Below, piece by piece: positions 42,749-51,960 of a DNA stretch of 64,000 nt (its first letter is position 1; each line of letters opens with the position of its first letter). This DNA is from JACRLV01 sp045863555. Lineage in GTDB: Bacteria > Planctomycetota > Phycisphaerae > UBA1845 > Fen-1342. The position numbers and the translations under genes are program-made. The stretch lies in NCBI GenBank assembly GCA_045863555.1, contig BTUU01000002.1, positions 356,278-420,277 on the forward strand, read 5' to 3'. The notes beneath the pieces were generated by a model. The model was not told the DNA's origin. It saw only the letters and a program-made list of their open reading frames with translations, and did no database searches.

Positions 42749-42832
42749 TTCTCCCTTCCCACCTTCCCACGTTCCCACCTTCCCACCCGCTTGTCCCCTT
42801 GTCCCCTTGTTCCCTTGTCACCTTGTCCCCCC
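42749..42832. repeat. CTTGTCCC/CTTCCCAC low-complexity tandem repeats
   Basis: Units of CCTTCCCA/CGTTCCCA pass into CTTGTCCC/CTTGTTCC/CTTGTCAC units. This is the inverted form of the repeats at 21996-22076 and is related to those inside dnaE. It lies just upstream of the isomerase-like gene. Confidence 0.8.
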
Positions 42833-42897
42833 GTACCATGCACCCGGCCGCCGCCTTCACGGCCGCCAAACGGCGCAAAACGCAAGGAACTCGAACA

Positions 42898-44487
42898 ATG
42901 TCCACCAAGATCGCAATCTTCTGGCCCGGCGATTACCGCACGCGGCCCAACGAACTCGCTCTCCCTCAGGTCACCGCCGCCACCGAGCAGATGGAAAAGG
43001 CCCTGAAGAAGCTCGGCCGCACCAGCTACCGTGTCCCCGGCTTCCTCACCCGCCCGCACGAGGCCATCGAAAAGCTCGGCCCGATCGACGACCCGCTCAT
43101 CGGCGTCTGCGTCCACTGGTTCTACGGCCCGCACACCTGCGACGGCGTCGTCGGCAAGGACAATCCGCTGCTCCTCGCCAGCAATTTCAGCGGCACCTGG
43201 CCCGGCCTCGTCGGCCTGCTGAATACCGGCGCATGCCTCGAAAGCGTCGGCCGCAAATTCTCGCGCGCCTGGACCAGCGCCCCCGACTGGACGACCGACG
43301 ACGCGTTCATGGCGTCGCTGGAGCAGTGGTGCACCACCGGCCGCATCCGCTACCGCGAGGATGAGCTGCACTACCACGCCGCCGTCAGCGACTCGGCCGC
43401 CGCGATCGCGAAAAAGGTCGCGGATGAGATCCGCCGCCGCCGCGTCCTCGCCCTGATGCTCGGCGACACGTCGATGGGCATGATCAACGGCTACTTCGGC
43501 CCGCGCCTGCTGAACCCGATCGGCTTCACTGAGCACAAGATCGACCAGGCGTGGATCATCGACCGCGGCGCGCGCATCGACGCCCGGCGCATCGACGCCG
43601 CGCTCGCGTTCGTGAAAGAAAAGGGCGTCACGTTCCATTATCGCGAGAAGGATGCCGCCGACTTCGACGAAAACGCGACCCGCGAGCAGCTCCGCGACTA
43701 CCTCGCCGTGCTCGACATGCTCGGCGAGTTCAAGGCCGACTGCCTCGGCTGGCAGTACCAGCTCGGCCTGCTGCCGCTGCGGCCGCCGTCCGATTTCGCG
43801 GAGGGTCTCTTCAACTCCGCCTGCCGCCCCGAATCAAACGGCGAGGTCATCATCACGTCGACCGAGGCCGACCAGGGCAACCTCGTACCGATGGAGATGA
43901 TGAAGCGGCTGCTCAAGGCCAAGGGCCTGCACCCGGCGGTGATGTTCCACGACGTGCGGTGGGGGGGTGAAGTGGACGACAGTAGGGTGCGTCCCTCGAC
44001 GCACCGATCCGCGGGCGGCAGCGTGCGTCCCTCCACGACCCAAGCCGGCAAGCGCTTCGTCTGGGTCCTGCTCAACAGCGGCTCCTGCGCCGCCTACGCC
44101 TTCAACCACGACCCGGACACGCTCCGCGGCGTCCACTCCTATCGCCAGCCCGCCGGCTACTTCCCCGTCCCCGGCGGCACGTTCGCGGGCGAAAGCCTCC
44201 CCGGCCCGATCACCTGGGCCCGCGCGTACATCAAGGACGGCAACCTCTGGATGGACATCGGCCGCGGCGAAGTCCTGAAGCTCCCCCCGGCCACCCGCGA
44301 CGCCTGGTGGGAAGGCACCACGCGCCAATGGCCGTTTATGGCCGCGGACCTCGGCGTCAGCCAGGAAACCATCATGGCCCACTACATGAGCAACCACGTC
44401 GCGGTCGCGTACGGCGACATCTTCGGCGAGATGGCCGCCCTGAGTCAGGCGCTGGGGTTCAGGGTAAGGGTGATGGCGCGTTCATAG
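42898..44487 (+). CDS. L-fucose/L-arabinose isomerase-fold protein with in-frame repeat insertion
   Basis: The 529-residue protein begins MSTKIAIFWPGDYR and shows the overall layout of the fucose/arabinose isomerase superfamily. Typical parts are CVHWFYGPHTCDGVV, SNFSGTWPGLVGLLNTGACLES, VLALMLGDTSMGMING and a C-terminal SNHVAVAYGD segment (about residue 498). The enzyme would interconvert aldose and ketose sugars; the sugar is unknown. AAGGA precedes the ATG at 42898. Residues 360-382 (EVDDSRVRPSTHRSAGGS...) are encoded by two copies of a palindromic intergenic repeat that keeps the frame open. An annotation as a true isomerase is uncertain. Confidence 0.7.
   Translation: MSTKIAIFWPGDYRTRPNELALPQVTAATEQMEKALKKLGRTSYRVPGFLTRPHEAIEKLGPIDDPLIGVCVHWFYGPHTCDGVVGKDNPLLLASNFSGTWPGLVGLLNTGACLESVGRKFSRAWTSAPDWTTDDAFMASLEQWCTTGRIRYREDELHYHAAVSDSAAAIAKKVADEIRRRRVLALMLGDTSMGMINGYFGPRLLNPIGFTEHKIDQAWIIDRGARIDARRIDAALAFVKEKGVTFHYREKDAADFDENATREQLRDYLAVLDMLGEFKADCLGWQYQLGLLPLRPPSDFAEGLFNSACRPESNGEVIITSTEADQGNLVPMEMMKRLLKAKGLHPAVMFHDVRWGGEVDDSRVRPSTHRSAGGSVRPSTTQAGKRFVWVLLNSGSCAAYAFNHDPDTLRGVHSYRQPAGYFPVPGGTFAGESLPGPITWARAYIKDGNLWMDIGRGEVLKLPPATRDAWWEGTTRQWPFMAADLGVSQETIMAHYMSNHVAVAYGDIFGEMAALSQALGFRVRVMARS
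43983..44040. repeat. Palindromic repeats inside the isomerase-like gene
   Basis: TAGGGTGCGTCCCTCGACGC followed by ACC (43983-44005) folds as GGTGCGTC/GACGCACC with a 4-nt loop, and a second, partly decayed copy (GCGTGCGTCCCTCCACGACC) lies at 44021-44040. Both are close relatives of the intergenic palindrome at 45792-45814. Confidence 0.8.
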
Positions 44488-44565
44488 CGAGCGCTGGTAG
44501 ATGGGGCACAGCTGCGCTAGACTCTGTACCGTACGGTTCCCTTCAGTTGAAAGGATCGACGCTGA

Positions 44566-45774
44566 ATGGACGGTCCGCGCCTGACAGAAGAGCGGTTGAG
44601 GTTTCATTTAGACTCGAATCAGGTAATGCGCGAGCGCCTTTGTCTAGCGATCATGCCACTTTTGGGACCCTACACGCAAGTACGACCACGAAGGCCTAAA
44701 GGTGGACCTGACGGTGGCCGTGATATCGAAGCCCTGTCTCATGGATCAACGGCCGTATGGGGTGCTGTGGGATTTCGGAACGGCGGGGGTAACGACGATG
44801 CCGCGCGTCGTGAAACGCGTGACAAATTCGACGCAGACCTGTCTCGAGCCCTCTCGGAATCCCCTGACCTTCGTGAGTTCGTGTTCTTTACGAATGTCGA
44901 CCTCACACCGGGCATAATCGAGCAGCTAAAGCGGGCCGCGGCCTCGAGGGGATTAGCTGCCGTCGATATTTGTGACATGGAGAGGCTCCGGCACGCGCTG
45001 GATTCACCCGAGGGACTAATAGCGCGCCTTCAGTTCCTTGATATTCCAATGTCCCCAACAGAGCAAATTGGCCTCGTCAGTAAGTTTGGCAGTCAGCTCC
45101 AACAAGCTGTGATCAGCAGATTTGACCGGGTTGAACGCACGCTTTCAGAGATGGAGCGATTCTTGGATCTCCAAAAGCCGCTGCACCGACTGGACGTCTA
45201 TCTGTCATTGAAAGAGCCGTGCTGCTCCGCAGACATAGGGGATGAGGCGGTGCTCCTCCAAATCGACGGGCTCCACCACATAGGAAAGAGCACGTATTGC
45301 TTGTGCGTGAATCATACTGGCCATAAGGAGTCGTCTAATGCAGTTGTTCTATGGCCCCATTCGTGGCTGGAGAGTAAACCGGACAAAATTGTCTCGTTTC
45401 TGCCCTCGCTGGGGCAGACACGAACTCTGGGAGCAGCCTACTGCGCTCTTACGATCACGACCCTGGGGCAACGGTTGAAGGTCGCTGATTTGACCGTAGT
45501 ATTTCTCACCGTCTATGCGACGCCAGGAATCCTTCCGATTGTGGATCGTGTACTCGTCGACCTGAACGGCTATGAGCTCTTCAACTGCCCGGTAAGCGGA
45601 ATAGCCACCAACATACCTGTAGAGATTCCGACGAGCATTCCAATTGCGCCCAAGGCGTGGGACATCGTGGTCAAGAATGCCGAACGAGACGTGTGGTTCG
45701 ATGCGCTGGTGCGCTCCGGTCGCCATCATCGGCTAAAGCGGAACGTCGGTGCTGGCGATAAAGCCGGATCCTGA
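44566..45774 (+). CDS. Hypothetical protein with possible N-terminal PD-(D/E)XK-like nuclease region
   Basis: The 402-residue protein has GGPDGGRDIEALSHG (about residue 46) and WGAVGFRNGG (about 64) followed by a long charged helix. This order is reminiscent of Mrr-like restriction-endonuclease-fold domains, where a GGxDGGxD motif precedes a Q/E-x-K strand, but the K is replaced here (GFR). EFVFFTNVDLTPGIIEQLKR (about 104) fits the next strand-helix. A coiled region and an unclassified C-terminal domain follow. G+C is visibly lower than in the neighbours, suggesting transfer. Defence-related function is a guess. AAGGA lies 12 nt before the ATG. Confidence 0.5.
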   Translation: MDGPRLTEERLRFHLDSNQVMRERLCLAIMPLLGPYTQVRPRRPKGGPDGGRDIEALSHGSTAVWGAVGFRNGGGNDDAARRETRDKFDADLSRALSESPDLREFVFFTNVDLTPGIIEQLKRAAASRGLAAVDICDMERLRHALDSPEGLIARLQFLDIPMSPTEQIGLVSKFGSQLQQAVISRFDRVERTLSEMERFLDLQKPLHRLDVYLSLKEPCCSADIGDEAVLLQIDGLHHIGKSTYCLCVNHTGHKESSNAVVLWPHSWLESKPDKIVSFLPSLGQTRTLGAAYCALTITTLGQRLKVADLTVVFLTVYATPGILPIVDRVLVDLNGYELFNCPVSGIATNIPVEIPTSIPIAPKAWDIVVKNAERDVWFDALVRSGRHHRLKRNVGAGDKAGS

Positions 45775-45791
45775 ATAAGACGGCGGTATTG

Positions 45792-45814
45792 TAGGGTGCG
45801 TCCCTTGACGCATC
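45792..45814. repeat. Palindromic intergenic repeat TAGGGTGCGTCCCTTGACGC(ATC)
   Basis: The unit is nearly identical to the one inside the isomerase-like gene (43983-44005). It lies exactly at the point where the toxin partner of the DUF433 gene is truncated, and its last bases supply that remnant's stop codon. Confidence 0.8.
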
Positions 45815-45845
45815 ATCTTCGCTCATCGGCGAGCAGCTTTATCAC
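45813..45845 (-). pseudogene. Truncated start of a DUF5615-type PIN-like toxin gene
   Basis: GTG at 45845 overlaps the DUF433 stop (GTGA) and begins V-I-K-L-L-A-D-E, the usual N-terminus of DUF5615 (PIN-like) toxins that follow DUF433 antitoxins. After R-R a TGA ends the frame inside the palindromic repeat at 45792-45814. Nine or ten codons remain, so the toxin is lost. Confidence 0.65.
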
Positions 45846-46078
45846 GACGTGGACGGCAGGTCGAGCACTGCGTCCGTGCCCAGCGCGGTCGCCGCGTACA
45901 ACTGCGCCGCCCGGATGTGCTCGCTCGTGATGTCTGGGAACGACTCGAGGATTTGTGCTTCCGTGTAGCCGCAGCCAAGCCGCTCCAAGATGAACTCGAC
46001 CGAGATGCGCGCGCCTTTGATGACGGGCTTCCCGCAGAGAACGCCGGGCTTCCGCTCGATCCAGAGTTTCCAGTCCAT
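45842..46078 (-). CDS. DUF433-family antitoxin
   Basis: The 78-residue protein (MDWKLWIERKPGVLCGKPVIKG...) has the DUF433 pattern: I-x(8-10)-G-x-P-x-I-K-G-T/A-R-I/V (here LCGKPVIKGARISVEFI), then LERLGCGYTEAQILESFPDITSEHIRAA. DUF433 proteins bind DNA through a helix-turn-helix and act as antitoxins to DUF5615 toxins. GAGGAGG precedes the ATG at 46078. The expected toxin is reduced to its first nine codons immediately downstream, so this antitoxin is an orphan. Confidence 0.85.
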   Translation of the reverse strand: MDWKLWIERKPGVLCGKPVIKGARISVEFILERLGCGYTEAQILESFPDITSEHIRAAQLYAATALGTDAVLDLPSTS

Positions 46079-46601
46079 CGAAGCCTCCTCCTCGCATTGT
46101 AGCCGGCGCCCCCCGGCGGAGAACTCGCGAAACGCACTCGTCGGAAAGTGTGGCACCGGCCAATGGCCGGTTGCTCCTTTCGCACCGTTGGAAGGTCACC
46201 GAAGTACGAACAAAGTCCGTTACCGGTGTCCCCAGCACCGCCGAACGACTCCACGAATCTAGCTCCGCTCAATACGCCATAGCCCTTCGAGGGTGCTGGT
46301 GACACCGGCGCGCCAGTCGGTCGAAGATCCGCAGCGTCGCCGGCGGTGCGGAGTCGAAACTGGCCGTTGGCCGGTTCCACACTCCCCAGTCGCCCCGACC
46401 GGCCGCAGGTATATCCGCCGTCCGACGGCCCCCCGCGCCCCGGTGATCCCGTTTTCACATTTTCACGTTATCCCGTTTTCACGCCCCCCGCCCTCGCATG
46501 CATTCCCCGCCGTTTTCGCCTAGGATTCACGCGCCGGAAAGGGATGTCCGGCCGATTTGCCGTCCCCCGCGCGACTCGCCCGCTCGGAGAAGGAGAGCCG
46601 C
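46079..46601. other. Intergenic region with nested inverted repeats
   Basis: This 523-nt stretch between the divergent DUF433 and rhlE genes has no gene with a supported start. It contains outer arms at 46148-46173 and 46358-46382, inner arms at 46222-46239 and 46292-46309, and a TTTTCACATTTTCACGTTA repeat at 46450-46482. The promoter of rhlE must lie in it. Confidence 0.6.
46148..46382. repeat. Nested imperfect inverted repeat (about 235 bp)
   Basis: The outer arms (GTGTGGCACCGGCCAATGGC... and its inverse at the right) agree at about 22 of 25 positions. The inner arms (ACCGGTGTCCCCAGCACC and GGTGCTGGTGACACCGGC) agree at 16 of 18. Together they would fold the whole stretch into a long stem, as in MITE-like or palindromic elements. 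Confidence 0.6.
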
Positions 46602-47861
<1,260 letters not shown>

Positions 47862-47922
47862 CGGTGCGTTTCAGGCGAAACCTGTGTAACTCTCAAAGAG
47901 AATCCCGGCCGCGTCGCCCGCG

Positions 47923-48717
47923 TCAGGCTGGCTCGCCCGCCGCCCGCCGATACGCCAGCGCCGCGCCGATGAGCCCGAGATCGGGCACCACCGCGTCCAC
48001 GAAGTCGACGTGCGGCATCAGCAGCGCCGCATCTCCGCCGGTCATCACCAGCGTCGGCCAGCGCTTGAGCGAGGTGGCGTAGCGCTCGACCAGTTCGCGC
48101 ACCGCGCCGATCGCCCCGTGGATCACGCCGTTGAGGATCGCGTCCTGCGTGCTTCGGCCGATGACGTCGTCCGGCAGACCCGGCGTCACCAGCGGCAGCC
48201 GCGCCGTGAATTCGTGCAGCGCCCGGCAGCTCATCCGCAGCCCCGGCAGGATCGCACCGCCCAGGAAGTGCCCGTCTTCGGAAACGCAGTCGACCGTGAT
48301 CGCCGTTCCGAACGTCGCCACCGCGCACGCGGTCTTGAGCCGCTCGAAGGCCGCGGCCGCGCTGCATACGCGATCGACGCCTACCTCCTCCGGGTTGAGC
48401 AGGTCGACTTCCATCGGCAGCGGCAGATCGTCGCGGATGAAGAGCGCCTCGATGCCGAAGAGGTCGAGCAGTTGATCCGCCAGCCGCCGCGCCGGCTCCG
48501 GCGACACGCTCGAGATCACGATCGCCCGCGACCCGCCGTCCCGCGCCTCCGGCCAGATGTGCGTAAACGCCTCCGTCCAAGCGTCATCATCCAGCGCCGA
48601 GACGCGAGCCACGCTGCCGAGGCCGTCGGCGTCCCAGCGTCCGAGGCCGATCCGCGAGTTGCCGACGTCGGCAACCAGGATCGACTCAACGGGTTCGAGA
48701 GGGGAGTATCGGCTCAC
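47923..48717 (-). CDS. coaX: Type III pantothenate kinase
   Basis: The 264-residue CoaX enzyme phosphorylates pantothenate in the first step of CoA synthesis. Its ASKHA-type ATPase fold is seen in ILVADVGNSRIGLGRW (residues 13-28), the NPEEVGVDRVCSAAAAFER block (about 112), AVATFGTAITVDCVSEDGHFLGGAILPGL (about 135) and LVMTGGDAALL (about 225). The GTG at 48717 is chosen as the nearest start that precedes the family N-terminus. The convergent rhlE gene ends 61 nt away. Confidence 0.9.
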   Translation of the reverse strand: MSRYSPLEPVESILVADVGNSRIGLGRWDADGLGSVARVSALDDDAWTEAFTHIWPEARDGGSRAIVISSVSPEPARRLADQLLDLFGIEALFIRDDLPLPMEVDLLNPEEVGVDRVCSAAAAFERLKTACAVATFGTAITVDCVSEDGHFLGGAILPGLRMSCRALHEFTARLPLVTPGLPDDVIGRSTQDAILNGVIHGAIGAVRELVERYATSLKRWPTLVMTGGDAALLMPHVDFVDAVVPDLGLIGAALAYRRAAGEPA

Positions 48718-48930
48718 GCGGCGCCCCCGCACGTCATCATGCTGGCAAGGTACGCGACGCCGCGCCCGCCGACAACGCGCCGCTACGGCGGCCCGGCCCG
48801 GCCCGCGCGATGCGCCCGCGCGCCTTCGCCGGAAGTCGCCAGACCGGGCCGGATTTCGCGTTTCGCCGCCATTTGCCCTTTTCCCACCCTGCCGCCGCAC
48901 CGTAGGATTCAGCCTTTCTCAGGGGACTCG

Positions 48931-50394
48931 ATGAGACTCACCACGACGTTGCTGTCCGTACTCGCGTTCATCGTCGCCGCGACCCGGCCGGCGGGCGCCC
49001 AGACGCTGCGCAGCGAAATGATCGCCCAGGTGCCGTCCGCACTGTATGTCACGCACGCCCCCGGTGACGGGGAGCGCATCTTCATCGTCAGCCGCTCCGG
49101 CGTCGTCCGCACCTACCGGCTCACGACGAACACGCTCGACCCCACGCCGTTCGTGACGGTCTCGAACGTGAACGCGGGCGGTGAACAGGGCCTCCTCGGC
49201 ATGGCCTTTCACCCCGACTATGCCGCGAACGGCCTCGTGTACTTCAATCACAACGAAACCGGAACGGGAAACACGCTCATCGTCCGCTACGCGCGCTCGG
49301 CCGCGGACCCGGATCTGCTCGACCCGGCCTCGCGCGCGATCGTGATGCGGATCGTCCGGCCGATCGGCATTCACAACGGCGGCTGGATCGACTTCGGACC
49401 CGACGGCTACCTTTACATTTCGGTCGGCGATCGCGGCGGCTCGACACTGGCGCAGAGCCTCGAGTCGCCGTTCGGCAAGATCCTGCGCATCGACCCCTCC
49501 GGCGACGATTTCCCCGCCGATCCGGAGCGAAACTACGCGGTGCCCCCGTCCAACCCGTTCGTCGGCGTCTCGACGGTTCCCGAGATCTGGGCCTGGGGAC
49601 TGCGGAATCCCTGGCGGTGTGCCTTCGACAGTGTCGCCGGCGGGCTCTACATCGCGGACGTCGGCAGCGGTTCATGGGAGGAGGTCAACTACCAGCCCCC
49701 CGCGAGCCCGGGCGGCGAAAACTACGGCTGGCCCTGTTACGAAGGCGCCACGCGCGTGAGCACGGGCGGCGCCTGTGCGAATCCGCCGCCGACGCAGGCG
49801 CCGTTCATCGTCTACGGCCATACGCAGGTTGTGCCGCCGCTGAACCTGACCGGCTGCTCGATCACGGGCGGCGAAGTCTACCGCGGCTGCGCGATGCCCG
49901 AGCTGGCCGGCGTCTATTTCCTGGCCGATTACTGTCGCGGCTGGATCGCGTCCGTGCGCTACGAGGACGGCGTCCTCACCGACGTCGTGAACCGCACCGT
50001 GGAACTCACGCCGCCGGGCGGCGTCCTCGCGTCGCTCTCCGGTTTCGGACGGGACGCTTACGGCGAGATCTACTTTTGCAGCCTGAGCGGTCCGGTCTAC
50101 AAGATTCTCCCCGCCGTCGCGCCGCCGGACTGCAACGCCAATGGCCGGGCGGACGGGTGCGACATCGCGACGGGGGATTCCTCCGACGCGAACGGGAACG
50201 GCATCCCCGACGAGTGCGACTCGGCCGATATCGACGGCGACGGCGACGTCGACCTGACGGACCTTTCGATGCTCCTGGCGTCGTATGGGGCATGCGAGGG
50301 CGAGGCGGTCTATTCCGCGGCGGCGGATTTCGATTCGGACGGGTGTATCGGTCTCGGCGATCTCGCGTTCCTTCTGGCACACTTTGGCGGATGA
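48931..50394 (+). CDS. Secreted PQQ-dependent glucose/sorbosone dehydrogenase-like protein with dockerin-like C-terminus
   Basis: The 487-residue protein has a signal peptide and the six-bladed beta-propeller motifs of soluble aldose sugar dehydrogenases: GGEQGLLGMAFHPDYAANG (about 88), IHNGGWIDFGPDGYLYISVGDRGG (about 146), NPWRCAFD (about 228) and GGEVYRGC near residue 312. The C-terminus carries a Ca-binding PDCNANGRADGCDIATGDSS stretch and two dockerin-like repeats (DIDGDGDVDLTDLSMLLASY and DFDSDGCIGLGDLAFLLAHF). It could oxidise sugars outside the cytoplasm with PQQ. GGGG is all that resembles a ribosome site. Its end is 31 nt before the AAA ATPase gene. Confidence 0.82.
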   Translation: MRLTTTLLSVLAFIVAATRPAGAQTLRSEMIAQVPSALYVTHAPGDGERIFIVSRSGVVRTYRLTTNTLDPTPFVTVSNVNAGGEQGLLGMAFHPDYAANGLVYFNHNETGTGNTLIVRYARSAADPDLLDPASRAIVMRIVRPIGIHNGGWIDFGPDGYLYISVGDRGGSTLAQSLESPFGKILRIDPSGDDFPADPERNYAVPPSNPFVGVSTVPEIWAWGLRNPWRCAFDSVAGGLYIADVGSGSWEEVNYQPPASPGGENYGWPCYEGATRVSTGGACANPPPTQAPFIVYGHTQVVPPLNLTGCSITGGEVYRGCAMPELAGVYFLADYCRGWIASVRYEDGVLTDVVNRTVELTPPGGVLASLSGFGRDAYGEIYFCSLSGPVYKILPAVAPPDCNANGRADGCDIATGDSSDANGNGIPDECDSADIDGDGDVDLTDLSMLLASYGACEGEAVYSAAADFDSDGCIGLGDLAFLLAHFGG

Positions 50395-50425
50395 GCGCGT
50401 CTCGCCCCCCCAGGAGCTCCACGGC

Positions 50426-51916
50426 ATGAGCGATTCCGGCAACCAGATCGAACGCCTCCTGCGCACCGGCCACCCCTGCGTCCTCATCAACACGTTCGAG
50501 GAAGCCGACGCCCTCGATGCTGTCCGCACGGCGGCCCTGAATCTCGGCCGGCCGCTGTGGATCTGGGCGTCGAGCGGCGGCGTGCAGGAAGGGTTGCTGG
50601 CCGAGAGTCCGCCGGTGCCGAAGACGGAGGACCCGATCGCGGGCTTCGCCTATCTCGCCGAGCGCGACCGCAACCCGATCTGCGTGCTGCTCGACGTCGG
50701 CGCGGCCGTGCGGAACGAGCGGCCGCTGCGGGCCCTGCGAAATCTGATGCACCAGCAGAGCCGGCGCGGGGGGCAACTCGTCCTCATTGACCACGGTGAC
50801 GACGTCCCCGCGGTCATCCGGGCCTACTCGGTGGCCGTGCACCTCCCGCTGCCGACGGAGGAGGAGATCGAGGCGCTGGTGCGCTCCGTGCTGCGCCGCG
50901 AGAACGACCAGTCGCCGATCGAGATCGACATCTCGCGCCGCGGCTTGGCCGCGATCATCCGCAATCTCTGCGGCCTCACCCGCCGCCAGGCCGAGCAGGT
51001 CATCCGCGATCTCGTCGTGGCCGACCGCCGCTTTGACGACGAGGACATCAACCGCGCGCTGGCCGCGAAGCGCCGGGCCATCACGGGCGAGTCGCTGCTC
51101 GAATACGTGGAAACGCCGGTCGATCTCTGCCAGATCGGCGGCCTGGACCGGCTGAAACGCTGGCTCTCCACGCGGCAGGGGGCGCTGACGCCGGAGGCGG
51201 CCGCGTTCGGCATCGCCGCGCCGCGCGGAGTGCTGATGCTCGGCGTGCAGGGGGCGGGCAAGAGCCTCGCCGCGAAGGCGATCGCCACGGCGTGGCAGCG
51301 CCCGCTGCTGCGGCTGGAAGTGGGGGCCCTCTACGACCGCTACATCGGCGAGTCGGAGCGACGACTCCGCGAGGCACTGCGCCAGGCCGGCGCGATGGCC
51401 CCGAACATCCTCTGGATCGACGAGATCGAAAAGGCGTTCGCCTCGGCCGCGAGCCGCAGCAGCGACGGGGGACTCTCCCAGCGCATGTTCGGCACGCTGC
51501 TGACGTGGATGCAGGAACGCCAGGAGGCGGTCTTTCTCGTCGCCACGGCCAATGACATCGAGGCGCTGCCGCCCGAGCTGCTCCGCAAGGGCCGATTCGA
51601 CGAGATCTTCTTCGTCGACCTGCCGGGCGAAGCCGCGCGCCGCCAGATCTTCGAAATCCACCTGCGAAAGCGCAAACGCGACCCGGAGCACTTCGACCTG
51701 TCCGCACTTGTCGAGAAATCGGACGGGTTCAGCGGGGCCGAGATCGAGCAATCGATCGTCTCCGCGCTGAACGAGAGCTTCGTCGCCCGCCGCGAACTGG
51801 ACACGGCCGCGGTGGTGGCCGCGCTGGAAGGCTCGCCGCCGCTCTCCGTCACGATGGCCGAGCGCATCGCCGCGCTGCGCGAATGGGCGGAGGGGCGGTG
51901 CGTGCCGGCGGAGTAG
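50426..51916 (+). CDS. Ycf46-like AAA+ ATPase
   Basis: The 496-residue protein has a degenerate N-terminal RecA-like half (about residues 10-150) and an AAA+ domain. Walker A is LGVQGAGKSLAAKAIA (about 272-287), Walker B NILWIDEIEKAF (about 328-339), then SQRMFGTLLTWMQERQEAVFLVATANDIEALPPELLRKGRFDE (sensor 1 and arginine finger). This layout is that of the Ycf46/cyanobacterial AAA family. Function is unclear; in cyanobacteria it has been linked to regulation of photosynthesis-related processes. AGGAG lies about 10 nt before the ATG at 50426. Confidence 0.83.
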   Translation: MSDSGNQIERLLRTGHPCVLINTFEEADALDAVRTAALNLGRPLWIWASSGGVQEGLLAESPPVPKTEDPIAGFAYLAERDRNPICVLLDVGAAVRNERPLRALRNLMHQQSRRGGQLVLIDHGDDVPAVIRAYSVAVHLPLPTEEEIEALVRSVLRRENDQSPIEIDISRRGLAAIIRNLCGLTRRQAEQVIRDLVVADRRFDDEDINRALAAKRRAITGESLLEYVETPVDLCQIGGLDRLKRWLSTRQGALTPEAAAFGIAAPRGVLMLGVQGAGKSLAAKAIATAWQRPLLRLEVGALYDRYIGESERRLREALRQAGAMAPNILWIDEIEKAFASAASRSSDGGLSQRMFGTLLTWMQERQEAVFLVATANDIEALPPELLRKGRFDEIFFVDLPGEAARRQIFEIHLRKRKRDPEHFDLSALVEKSDGFSGAEIEQSIVSALNESFVARRELDTAAVVAALEGSPPLSVTMAERIAALREWAEGRCVPAE

Positions 51917-51960
51917 GGTGATTCGGAGTTGCGCGCAGAAAATCGGGTCGATGCCCTGGG

